From positions 47,889 to 111,888 of the forward strand of contig CAWAVV010000021.1 of the NCBI GenBank assembly GCA_963785565.1: a stretch of 64,000 bases of DNA, read 5' to 3'. Each line of letters begins with the position of its first letter. Position 1 is the stretch's first letter. The DNA comes from AP-15 sp963785565. GTDB taxonomy: Bacteria; Pseudomonadota; Alphaproteobacteria; ATCC43930; CGMCC-115725. Positions 9,045-17,194 of this stretch are shown piece by piece. The notes below the pieces were generated by a model. It did not search any database and was not told the origin of the DNA. It saw only the letters and a list, made by a program, of their open reading frames with translations. The translations under genes were made by a program, and so were the position numbers.

Positions 9045-9876
9045 CCGCCTGCAGCCGCCGCTCCCCGCCCCCGGCCATTAGCTTGAACGAGCGAAGCCGG
9101 GCGCCAAGCCCGGGCAATTCAGGCGGCAGGCACGGCCGCGGCGGAGTCCATCCATCGGCTTTGCGCGGATGGAAAAAGCGGATGAACTCGCGCGGATAAC
9201 GCGCCAGTTCGATCAATTGTCCGGATTCGGTCAACCGATCGACCCAAGGTCCTACGCCGGGCGTGTCCGGCCGGCCGGCATCATCGATGCCGATGATCGT
9301 GTCGCGGTGCAAGAGCGGCCAGATCGCCGCGAGCACATCATCGAGCAGATTGTCGAAATCGAGGTCTAACCACACAAAGGCCAGTTCGCCGGTCAGCAGC
9401 GATGCGGTCTGGCGCGCGTCGCCCTTGACCGGTCGCACCGGGATCACGCTCGACCACCGCTGCAATTCCTCGAAGGAATTGTCGTTGTCGGAATAGGCGC
9501 CGACGCCGAGGGATCCTCCCGCCGGGTCGTTGATGATGTGGCCCTGGAAGGTATCAAAAGCATAGACTGTCTTGTCGAGCTCGAGCACCTGCAGGGCAAA
9601 CGCGAATTTGATCGACATCGTGCCGCGGAAGCAGCCGAATTCGCAAACGTCGCCGCGGACATCAAGCGCGCGGAAAAACCACGGTGCGACGACGCGCAGG
9701 TCGCTCTCCGTGCGCAGGCGGGCGATGCGCAGCGGCAGCAGCCCGCGAAACGGATCCGCCGGCGCGGCGGGCTTGAACAGCGAGCGTAACGCGCGTGGCA
9801 GTCGCACCGGAATCGGCGACCGGCCGGCCTGCGATCCGGCGGCTGCGATGGAGTTCGGGCCTGGCATCGCCGCCAT
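9007..9876 (-). CDS. TylF/MycF-family O-methyltransferase, single domain
   Basis: About 289 residues, a macrocin-O-methyltransferase (TylF) type enzyme. This SAM- and metal-dependent family commonly methylates sugar hydroxyls. The core reads VRGDVCEFGCFRGTMSIKF (SAM loop), VYAFDTFQGH, WLDLDFDNLLDDVLAAIWP (metal-binding acidic region) and IIGIDDAGRPDTPGVGPW. The ATG at 9874-9876 has GGGAG five bases upstream and is preferred to an in-frame TTG at 9888. It is about 45% or more similar by eye to each half of the neighbouring didomain gene on the same strand, so the three domains arose by duplication. The 3' end overlaps the convergent FkbM gene. Confidence 0.82.
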   Translation of the reverse strand: MAAMPGPNSIAAAGSQAGRSPIPVRLPRALRSLFKPAAPADPFRGLLPLRIARLRTESDLRVVAPWFFRALDVRGDVCEFGCFRGTMSIKFAFALQVLELDKTVYAFDTFQGHIINDPAGGSLGVGAYSDNDNSFEELQRWSSVIPVRPVKGDARQTASLLTGELAFVWLDLDFDNLLDDVLAAIWPLLHRDTIIGIDDAGRPDTPGVGPWVDRLTESGQLIELARYPREFIRFFHPRKADGWTPPRPCLPPELPGLGARLRSFKLMAGGGERRLQAAISERRRRASGA

Positions 9877-9948
9877 CGTTACTCCCAATCCACTGCGAAC
9901 TCCCCGCGAAGTTCCACCAAATCCGCGGCCCGATGCCGGGCCAAACCT

Positions 9949-11310
9949 TCAATCCTTGTTGGCTTGAAAGAAGCGGATGAAATCTCCGGGACAGCGCGCG
10001 AGTTCGATTAGCTTGCGCGCCTGGGTGACCTGCTCGACCCACGGGGCCACGCTGGGCGTCTCGGGGCGGCCGACATCGTCGATGCCGATGATCGTATCTC
10101 GGCGCAACAGCGGCCAGATGGCCTCGAGGACCGGATCCATCAGTACGCCGAGATCGAGGTCGAGCCAGACGAACGAGAGTTCGTTGGTGAGGATCCTGCA
10201 GGTTTCGCGCGCATCCCCCTTGATCGGGCGGACCGGGATGATCGCCGACCACCTTTGCAATTCTTCAAAGGCGTCGTCGTTGTCCGAGTAGGCGCCGATG
10301 CCGAGCACGCCGCCCGAGGGATCGGCCATCAAAAAACCCTCGAACGTGTCGAAGGCATAGACCTGCTTGCGGCGTCCCATCGCCTCCAACAGGTAGGCAA
10401 ATTTGATCGACATCGTCCCGCGAAAGCAGCCGAACTCGCAGACGTCGCCGGGAATGTCGAGGCTCTTCCAGAACCACGGGGCGATCAGGCCAAGATGGGC
10501 CTCGGTGCGAAACTGTGCCACGCTGCGCGGCAGCAGCGGACCAAGGGGTTCGAGCGGATTGTCGCCGGGACCGGGGGGCACGGAATTGTTCATGATTTCT
10601 GCCGCGACAGGGGAGATGGGAATTTCCGGCGGCGCCGCATGGGCCTCGGCCGCCACGAGGCGGGCGGTCGAAACCGCGGGGTGAAAGAAGCGGATGAAAG
10701 CGTGTTCGTCGCGGCCAAGTTCGACAAGCCGACCCGCCTGGGTCAGCCGTTCCACCCAGGGCGCGACGCCGGGCGTTTCCGGGCGTCCAACATCGTCAAT
10801 AGCGATGATCGTGTCCGCGCGCAGCAAGGGCCAGATCCCATCGAGCACCGGCTCTAGCAGAACGTCGAAGTCGAGGTCGAGCATCACAAAGGAAAGCTCG
10901 CCCTGGAGCGTCGCCCAGCTCTGCCGCGCATCCCCCTTTATCGGCCGCAACGGTAAAATCGCGGACCAGCGCTCCAATTCGTCAAATGCATCGTGATTGT
11001 CGGCATAGGCGCCGACGCCCAGCGGACCGCCCGCCGGGTCGGCCATCAGAAACCCTTCGAACGTGTCGAAGGCATAGACTGTCTTATCGATCCCCAGCGC
11101 TTTAAGGGCGCAGGCGAATTTGATCGACATCGTCCCGCGAAAGCAGCCGAACTCGCACACGTCGCCGGGAACGGCCAAGGATTTTCGGAACCACGGGGCG
11201 ATGACGCCGATATGCGCCTCCGTGCGCAACTCGGCGACGCTGCGGGGCAGCAAGGAGCCAAACGCTTGGGCGGGATCACTCCCGGCATTCTGCCAGCGCC
11301 TCAGATCCAT
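9949..11310 (-). CDS. Didomain TylF-family methyltransferase (two complete catalytic domains fused)
   Basis: 453 residues containing two complete TylF-type domains in tandem. Domain 1 (about 15-215) has GDVCEFGCFRGTMSIKFAC, VYAFDTFEGFLMADPAGG, VMLDLDFDVLLEPVLDGIW and IIAIDDVGRPETPGVAPW. Domain 2 (about 245-450) repeats the same four blocks: GDVCEFGCFRGTMSIKFAY, VYAFDTFEGFLMADPSGG, VWLDLDLGVLMDPVLEAIW and IIGIDDVGRPETPSVAPW. A roughly 35-residue linker joins them. Both halves keep the SAM and acidic residues, so both may be active. It lies 72 bases upstream of the single-domain paralogue on the same strand, probably in one operon. A didomain form is not the usual architecture for the family. 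Confidence 0.82.
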   Translation of the reverse strand: MDLRRWQNAGSDPAQAFGSLLPRSVAELRTEAHIGVIAPWFRKSLAVPGDVCEFGCFRGTMSIKFACALKALGIDKTVYAFDTFEGFLMADPAGGPLGVGAYADNHDAFDELERWSAILPLRPIKGDARQSWATLQGELSFVMLDLDFDVLLEPVLDGIWPLLRADTIIAIDDVGRPETPGVAPWVERLTQAGRLVELGRDEHAFIRFFHPAVSTARLVAAEAHAAPPEIPISPVAAEIMNNSVPPGPGDNPLEPLGPLLPRSVAQFRTEAHLGLIAPWFWKSLDIPGDVCEFGCFRGTMSIKFAYLLEAMGRRKQVYAFDTFEGFLMADPSGGVLGIGAYSDNDDAFEELQRWSAIIPVRPIKGDARETCRILTNELSFVWLDLDLGVLMDPVLEAIWPLLRRDTIIGIDDVGRPETPSVAPWVEQVTQARKLIELARCPGDFIRFFQANKD

Positions 11311-11694
11311 GTTGTCGCAGAGCTAACCGTGAAAAACCCGGGCATCATAGCAGTTGCGGCTCCGTGCATCGCAGCGGCCGCCTCCGCTGTGCACCCTGTG
11401 TCCGCTGATAAGGGATCGCGCCGCCGCCGTCAAGCCAGAGCCGCACCACCGCGTGGGCGCGATTAGAAATCCGCGAGTTGGACCGCCGTCGATTCCGATA
11501 CCGGAATGCGGTTTTCCGTTTTCGCGCCGCCCGATTTGGTGAGTTCGCGCAGCGGCTTGCAAACATGAAATTTTTGGTGATATCTCAATGCGAAGATGGG
11601 GCGGCAAACCCCGAACGGGCAGGCACGGCCGGCGGCGGGGTTCGCACCACCGGCGGGCGATTTTCCATCCAGCCGTGGGCGGATCGACGAGACG
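11311..11694. other. Divergent intergenic region upstream of the didomain methyltransferase and sulfotransferase genes
   Basis: About 380 bases between two divergent genes, so it should hold both promoters. I cannot place -35/-10 boxes with confidence. A 45-codon frame starting ATGAAATTTTTGGTGATATC at 11565 ends at 11702, overlapping the proposed sulfotransferase ATG at 11695. It could be a leader peptide or chance. Confidence 0.4.
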
Positions 11695-13812
11695 ATGGAT
11701 GACGACACATTCGCTGACCGGACTATAGAAGGGGATGCGCCAAGCCCTGAACCCTCTTCCGAGGCGTTCGACCAGGCTGGGTTCAAGGCGTGGATTGATC
11801 TGATTTCCTACGACCAGGAAGAAGGCCGGCTCAAATCGCCGCCCATCCCATTTGACGGCGCCGCCGGCGTCAACCGAGTCCTCGCCGCGTTGCGCGACGA
11901 TTGTGCTCGCCAGGGCGATCTGCTCAGCAACCTGCTTTACACGATAGGAATATTGCCGGACCTCGTCGCCCAGAAGGCTCATGTGCTTCATCCGCGCCTG
12001 ATCGAGCCCGTCGATCTCCACGAGCGCATCGTCGAGGTGCGGCTGCACTGCGATCTGGCGCGCTTCGCTTCGGGCCGGTTTTCCATCGAAGCCGGCAGCG
12101 GCGATCTGCGCTTCGCCCGCGATGTCATCTATGAGTTGTTCGTCCATTTGCGGGAGCGGTTGTGGCGGGAAGGCTTTCTCGATGTGATTCCCGGTGCGCA
12201 ACGGAAGAAGGCAGTCGTCGTCAACGGTCGGTACCGAACCGGTTCGACCCGCGTTTTCAACGCCGTTATGGCGGTTCTGGACGCCGCTGGTCAGCCCTAC
12301 AAAACTCTGGGCCGCGATTTCGGCCGAGTCGACATGGCGCTCGACTGCTTCAAGGCTGGCGCCTATGACGGCTATTGGCTGCTGCTCAAGTCGCATAACT
12401 GGATTCCATGCGCGGCAGATGACGACGTGATCACATTCTATACCGTGCGGAACCTGTCGGACGTCGCGGCCTCGGCGTGGCGGCTGTGGGAGCGGTCCGG
12501 CAGCCCCGAGGAAGCCGCCGATCCGACCAATCGGCGGATGCAGGGCGCCACCCTGATCGCGGAGCTCGGATTTCAGAAATTGCTGAATGGTTACGTCGCC
12601 AGGCAGGCGCCGATGATCACGCTGGATTACGATCGCTATATCGCCGACGAACGCGGGTTGATCGGCGACATCGCCGCCATCCTGCGTCTGCCGCTGACGC
12701 CTGAGAAGCTGGAGGCGGCAGCGCGCGAGATTGCTCCCGAGTACGCCAAGGCGGTATCCGACACGATGGACGAGGCCGAGCACCCGACGAAGCGGCTGGT
12801 GCGCCGCCACATCAGCGAGACGCTCGGCGCCAAGCATGCCGGGCTGCATGTGCTGCCTTCCTGGGTGATCAGGTATTTGCGGGCGATCGGCGAGTGGCCG
12901 TTGCCCGACAAGATCACCGTCTTTACCCCGGTCGAGGTGATCGCCGAACTCGTCGCCCTGCCTGCCGCCTGCGAACTGCTTGCGCCCGGCGAGCTTATCG
13001 CGGCGTCCGAGGTTGCCTACCGCAACAGGAATTTCGTGCTCGCGGCGCAGGCGATGAAGCGGCTCGTCGATCGGACCGCGCCGGAGCCGCGGCATTGGTG
13101 CCGCCTGGCAAATTTCCAGCAGCTTGCCGGCGATATCCCGGGCGCGATCGAGAGCTACCGTGCGGCCACCGCCCTCGACGAATCGTTGGAGATTGCCCAG
13201 GCGGGCTTGGCCAAGGCTCTGTTCGCGAGCGGCGAACCCGACGACGCCTTGGAGGCTATCGAACTACTTGCGCCCGGCGAGCTTGTCAGCGCGTCCGAGG
13301 TCGCCTACCGCAACGGGGATTTCGCGCTCGCCGTGCAGGCAATGAAACGGTGCGTCGAGCAGGTCCCATCGGAGCCGCGGCATTGGTGTCGCCTGGCGAG
13401 TTTCCAGCAGCTTGCGGGCGATATGCCAGGCGCGATCGAGAGCTACCGTGCGGCCGTCGCCCTCGACGGATCGTTGGAGATTGCCCGGGCGGGCTTGATC
13501 AAGGCTTTGATCGCGAGCGGTGACCCCGACGACGCCTTGGAGGCCGCGCGGCGGCAGGACGCCGCCGCCGGCGGTGCGCCGCGCGGCATCGCGAACTGCC
13601 CGCCACCTTTACCACGCCCGCCAATTCCGGAGGCGATGAGACTGCTGCGTGAGCTGGCCGCCGGCACCTGCGGCAGGGTGCCGGGTCCATCGGTTACTCG
13701 CCAGTGCGCTGGTCGAGGCCGGCGGGCGGAGAACGAGGCGATGGAGCCGGCGATCAGGGCGACCGAACGTCCGCCGCCGGAGCGAGCGACTGTTGGCACT
13801 TCGCGGCGATGA
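11695..13812 (+). CDS. Sulfotransferase-domain protein with C-terminal TPR modules
   Basis: About 705 residues in the open frame. The central domain looks like a PAPS-dependent sulfotransferase: NGRYRTGSTRVFNAV (about residues 177-191) is the 5'-phosphosulfate loop and TVRNLSDVAASAWRLW (about 249-264) fits the 3'-phosphate site. After the domain come two consecutive 96-residue modules (about 427-522 and 523-618) with TPR-like helices (ASEVAYRN.., AIESYRAA.AL). The ATG at 11695 is chosen because the upstream 33 codons look non-coding, but the ribosome site is weak. Downstream of about 13560 the frame becomes proline- and arginine-rich while TPR-like sequence appears in other frames, so the true protein probably continues to 14130. 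It likely sulfates a sugar of the exported glycan. Confidence 0.68.
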   Translation: MDDDTFADRTIEGDAPSPEPSSEAFDQAGFKAWIDLISYDQEEGRLKSPPIPFDGAAGVNRVLAALRDDCARQGDLLSNLLYTIGILPDLVAQKAHVLHPRLIEPVDLHERIVEVRLHCDLARFASGRFSIEAGSGDLRFARDVIYELFVHLRERLWREGFLDVIPGAQRKKAVVVNGRYRTGSTRVFNAVMAVLDAAGQPYKTLGRDFGRVDMALDCFKAGAYDGYWLLLKSHNWIPCAADDDVITFYTVRNLSDVAASAWRLWERSGSPEEAADPTNRRMQGATLIAELGFQKLLNGYVARQAPMITLDYDRYIADERGLIGDIAAILRLPLTPEKLEAAAREIAPEYAKAVSDTMDEAEHPTKRLVRRHISETLGAKHAGLHVLPSWVIRYLRAIGEWPLPDKITVFTPVEVIAELVALPAACELLAPGELIAASEVAYRNRNFVLAAQAMKRLVDRTAPEPRHWCRLANFQQLAGDIPGAIESYRAATALDESLEIAQAGLAKALFASGEPDDALEAIELLAPGELVSASEVAYRNGDFALAVQAMKRCVEQVPSEPRHWCRLASFQQLAGDMPGAIESYRAAVALDGSLEIARAGLIKALIASGDPDDALEAARRQDAAAGGAPRGIANCPPPLPRPPIPEAMRLLRELAAGTCGRVPGPSVTRQCAGRGRRAENEAMEPAIRATERPPPERATVGTSRR
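12973..13260 (+). repeat. 288-bp tandem coding repeat, unit 1
   Basis: In-frame 96-codon unit of the sulfotransferase gene, beginning GAACTGCTTGCGCCCGGCGA and encoding a pair of TPR-like helices. It is directly followed by a second unit of exactly the same length and closely matching DNA. Confidence 0.88.
13261..13548 (+). repeat. 288-bp tandem coding repeat, unit 2
   Basis: Second 96-codon unit, beginning GAACTACTTGCGCCCGGCGA. The protein matches unit 1 across ASEVAYRN, PRHWCRLA, FQQLAGD, GAIESYRAA, SLEIA and PDDALEA. This points to recent unit duplication by unequal crossover. Confidence 0.88.
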
Positions 13813-14130
13813 GTGGCCACATTCGAATTGGGCTACCCAGAGCGGACGCCTTCGAGTGGATCGCGCGGGCGGTGGCTGCTCGGGCCCCGAGGGAGCCCGG
13901 CGCTGTTGCTGGCCAGCAAGTATCCGCAGTTTGCGGAGCGGACTTCGCGGGCGCGGCCGAGAGCTGACCGCGCGGCGTTTGCCCTCGACGGGTCGCTGGA
14001 GATCCCAGCGGGCTTGGCCGAGGCCCTGAGCGCACATCCGGCAAGAGCCGAAGCGCCGGGACTTGACAGGGCAAGGCGGATCTGGCGTAATTTTAAGCAT
14101 TCCGGAAGGATTTGTGAACCGCAAGCATGA
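13813..14130 (+). pseudogene. Displaced 3' part of the TPR-sulfotransferase gene (TPR remnant broken by indels)
   Basis: In the same frame as the sulfotransferase but after its stop, this stretch encodes RAAFALDGSLEIPAGLAEAL, closely matching the end of the upstream 288-bp units. It ends in a TGA at 14128-14130 that overlaps the next ATG in an ATGA. Between 13660 and 13900, TPR-like pieces appear in other frames: VHRLLASALVEAG, NEAMEPAIRATE and DAFEWIARAVA. These resemble the TPR array of the permease gene at 17195-19156 (for example VHRLLSAALAETG). The simplest reading is one longer TPR-tailed protein broken by several indels, which could be consensus error or real decay. Confidence 0.55.
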
Positions 14131-14794
14131 TCCAATTCGACCAGGTTGTTAAAAGCTATAAAGTAGGAAATGGTCATAACATTGTCCTGGATCATGTGTC
14201 CATCACATTTCCAACCGGTGGTCGGGTCGGTATTATGGGGGTGAATGGTGCCGGCAAGTCGACGATATTGCGGCTGATCGCCGGCTCGGAGGAGCCGGAT
14301 CATGGAACGATTACCCGGGTTGGGAGAATTTCGTTTCCGGTCGGCTTCACCGGGAGCTTTCATCCAAACCTGACGGCGCGCGAGAACGTCGGTTTCTTGC
14401 CGACGTCTATGATATGGATCTCGAATACATAGTAGAGTGGATTGAAGATTTTGCAGAAATCGGGAAATATTTCGAAATGCCGATCGGAACTTATTCCAGC
14501 GGAATGGCCGCCCGGCTCGCGATAGGCACCAGCCTTGCTTTCGATTTCGACGTCTATCTGCTCGATGAGGTGATCGCGGTCGGTGACGAGCGATTTCAAA
14601 GGAAATGCCAGGAGGCATTCTCCGAGCGGATGGCAACGTCGTCGATGATCCTGGTGTCGCACAATCCGCATGCCGTGCGACAATATTGCACCAGCGGCGC
14701 GGTTCTGCATGACGGTAGGCTCGCTATGTTCACGTCGCTCGACGAGGCGATCGATGTCTACCAGTGGATCCTAAGGGGCGGCCGTGACGAATAG
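14127..14794 (+). CDS. kpsT: KpsT/CtrD-type polysaccharide ABC exporter ATPase, frameshifted
   Basis: ATP-binding subunit of an ABC-2 capsule or O-antigen exporter. Walker A GVNGAGKST is at about residues 38-46 in the first frame (14127-14432). The protein then continues one frame over: ADVYDMDLEYIVEWIEDFAE, the signature YSSGMAARLAIG, Walker B VYLLDEVIAVGDERF and H-loop ILVSHNPHAVRQYC, ending at 14794. The two parts join exactly if one base was lost at about 14396-14399, between ENVGF and ADVYD. The span is not a multiple of three, which agrees. The start ATG overlaps the TGA of the upstream TPR frame, and the end overlaps the kpsE-like GTG. The partner permease is on the other strand at 17195-19156. 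It is non-functional if the indel is real. Confidence 0.8.
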
Positions 14795-16041
14795 GGACGT
14801 CCAAGTCCAGCTCGATCCAGCCACACGAGAGATCGCGCCAAAACGGGGTGCCGAGATAGTCTTGAGCGACGAAGCGCTGCCGTTGTCGCCGCTGGGTCTT
14901 GCAACCGAACGTCCTCTGGTTTCGACCGTTACTGCGCCAAGGCGGCGTCGCAGTCGCGGCAAACTCATCTCTTTCCTGGTTTTGGTCGTGTTGCCCACGC
15001 TCGGGGCGGCAACATATTATCTCGCCATTGCCGCCGATCAATACGTGTCCGAATTTCGCTGCGTCATTCATACCGCCGACGGCGCCAAGGAAGCGGAGAC
15101 GAGTGCGACGCACGCCACCGCCGGACAGTCGCAGCTCGTCCTCTATTCGAATGTCGCCGTCGAATACATCAAGGGAGAGGAGCTGGTTAATCAGCTGCAG
15201 CGGACCATCGACTTGCGCAAGATCTTTGCCAGCCCGCGTGCGGATTGGCTTGCCCGCTTTAATCCGAGGCCGTCGAAGGAGGAGTTGACGTCCTACTGGG
15301 GCAACATGGTCGATCCCTATTTCGACCTTTCCACCGGAACGATCAGTGTAACCGTCCGCGCGTTTACGCCAGCGGACGCGCTACGCATAAGCAATGCGAT
15401 CATCGCTTCGACCGAGAAGCTGGTCGACGGCATTTCTCTGCAAGCGCGACGCGACGCCGTTCGCGTCGACGAAGAGGAGGTCGCAAGCGCCGCCCGGAAA
15501 TTACATGACATCCACTCAGAGATCCTCGACTACCGAAATCGAGTTCAACTTCTCGAACCGAAACAAGAGGCAGACAACAGGTTGGGCCTACTTGGCAAAC
15601 TCCAACAGGATTTGTCCGACACCAATACGACGCTGGTTACTCAGCGGCAGACTATGTCGCCGAACGCCCCGACCGTAAAAGCGCTGAACCACCGAATTGT
15701 CGCGCTGAAGCAGCAGATAGCCGCTTTGCAGTCCCAGCTGACGACACCCTCCGGCTCCACGACCAAAGCGATGAGCCAGAGCCTCGGCGGGTTCGAAGCG
15801 CTCGATGCGCAGCGCCAGATTCAGGAGCAATACTACGCCTCGACCCTGGATACGCTGAGCCACTCGCGGGAGACGGCAGATCGGAAAATGGCTTACCTGT
15901 CGGTGTTCGAGCAACCGAACCTTCCCGGAGATGCCGACCTATCCGAACCGCATGAAAGCGATCGGCTTAACCTTTATGGCGGCGCTCGGCGTGTGGATCA
16001 TGATGACCCTCCTTTACCGCTCGGTGCGCGATCATATGTAG
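14784..16041 (+). CDS. kpsE: KpsE/CtrB-type polysaccharide co-polymerase / export inner-membrane protein, frameshifted near the end
   Basis: Capsule-export inner-membrane protein that bridges the ABC exporter and the outer membrane. GTG start at 14784 with AAGGGG upstream, overlapping kpsT. There is a basic cytosolic N-terminus with RRRRSRGK, TM1 LISFLVLVVLPTLGAATYYL (about residues 59-78), and a periplasmic coiled-coil region (about 215-330). Near the end the open frame reads EQPNLPGDADLSEPHE and runs on to 16133, but one base on (from 15940) the other frame gives YPNRMKAIGLTFMAAL, then VWIMMTLLYRSVRDHM and a TAG at 16039-16041. That is the expected second TM and tail. A single extra base near 15938-15939 explains it, so the restored end is given. 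Confidence 0.8.
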
Positions 16042-16129
16042 ACGCCGGGCGGTGGACGACCCGGCAACAACAATCCCCGCGCCTTCCAGATCCTGCGGCC
16101 GTATCGGGGAAGGCCGGTCGCACCCGGAG

Positions 16130-17134
16130 ATGAACGTGGTGATGACGAACGGCGAGACGATACTCGTCACCGGCACTGCGGGCATGATCGGCTCGCATCT
16201 GTTCGAGGCCTTGGCGGGGGCTGGAAACTCGGTCGTCGGCACCTACTTCCGTCCGACCATACCGCTCCACGAGATCGTCGGCGCTGATCGGTTAATTGAG
16301 CTGGATGTACGCTATTTCGAGCCCTTGCGGCGGCTGCTCGCCGAGCATAGGCCCGCGATTATCTTCCATCTCGCTGCCCAGAGCCTGCCCACGCTGTCGT
16401 GGGAGCGGCCGTGGGAGACGATCGATACCAATGTATCGGGCACGATCAATTTGTTCGAGGCCGTCAAGGCAGCGAAATCGGGCAATGCCATCTACGACCC
16501 GGTCATCGTGGTGGCGTGCTCGTCGGCCCAGTACGGCGCCAGCATGACACCCGAAAACGTGCCGATCCACGAAGAGGCCCCGATGCTGCCGCTGCACCCC
16601 TATGGGGTCAGCAAGGTTGCCCAGGATCTCCTGGCCTTTCAATACTGGCGGAGCGACGGGCTTCGCGGCATCCGCGCCCGCATCTTCAACACAACCGGGC
16701 CACGCAAGCGCGACGATGTAGTATCCGATTTCGCCCGGCGGGTCGTGCGGATTCGGCATCGTGGCGGCACGCTGCGCGTCGGCAATATCGAGACTCGCCG
16801 CGCCATCCTCGATGTGCGCGACACGGTCGCCGCGCTGATCGCGCTAGCCGAGAAAGGGGATCCGGGTGAGGCGTACAATATTTGTGCCGATCGCGCCTAT
16901 CCGGTCGGCGAACTCGTCCATGTCCTCGAAAGGCTGACCAACCTGTCGCTGGTATGCGAACCCGATCCGCTGCTGATGCGCCCGACCGATGAGGCCGTCA
17001 TCTTCGGCAGCAACGCCAAGCTGAGCGCGGCCACCGGCTGGCGTCAAACAACGAGCCTCGATCAAACGGTTGCCGCCGTGCTCGATTACGAGCAGCGTCG
17101 TCTCGACGCCGAGACCTCGACCGGATCGGGTTGA
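16130..17134 (+). CDS. NAD(P)-dependent sugar epimerase/dehydratase (extended SDR)
   Basis: About 334 residues. Rossmann motif GTAGMIGSHLFEAL is close to the N-terminus (about 13-26), HLAAQSLPTLSWERPWETID follows the third strand, and the SDR catalytic elements are CSSAQYG and the YGVSK tyrosine-lysine pair (about residues 164-168). The overall pattern, with NVSGTINLFEA and a late DVRDTVAALIAL, resembles GDP-4-keto-6-deoxymannose reductase / GDP-mannose dehydratase relatives that make sugar nucleotides. The frame opens earlier at 16052, but ATG 16130 (or the GTG/ATG codons to 16142, with GGAG at 16126) fits the domain start. It follows the kpsE-like gene on the same strand. Exact substrate not resolved. 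Confidence 0.8.
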   Translation: MNVVMTNGETILVTGTAGMIGSHLFEALAGAGNSVVGTYFRPTIPLHEIVGADRLIELDVRYFEPLRRLLAEHRPAIIFHLAAQSLPTLSWERPWETIDTNVSGTINLFEAVKAAKSGNAIYDPVIVVACSSAQYGASMTPENVPIHEEAPMLPLHPYGVSKVAQDLLAFQYWRSDGLRGIRARIFNTTGPRKRDDVVSDFARRVVRIRHRGGTLRVGNIETRRAILDVRDTVAALIALAEKGDPGEAYNICADRAYPVGELVHVLERLTNLSLVCEPDPLLMRPTDEAVIFGSNAKLSAATGWRQTTSLDQTVAAVLDYEQRRLDAETSTGSG

Positions 17135-17194
17135 CCCGCCGGTTCCTGGGGCCGCCGGACGCGGGCCGAAAGCGCGAGACGCCGACTTGCCGAA

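Noticed and set aside
11540..11600. Possible -35/-10 pair (TTGCAA ... ATATCT) before the sulfotransferase gene
   Set aside because: Only a partial match to a consensus promoter, and alphaproteobacterial promoters are poorly predicted by eye.
11323..13095. 590-codon minus-strand frame
   Set aside because: Antisense of the sulfotransferase gene, which has PAPS-site motifs and repeats in its own frame.
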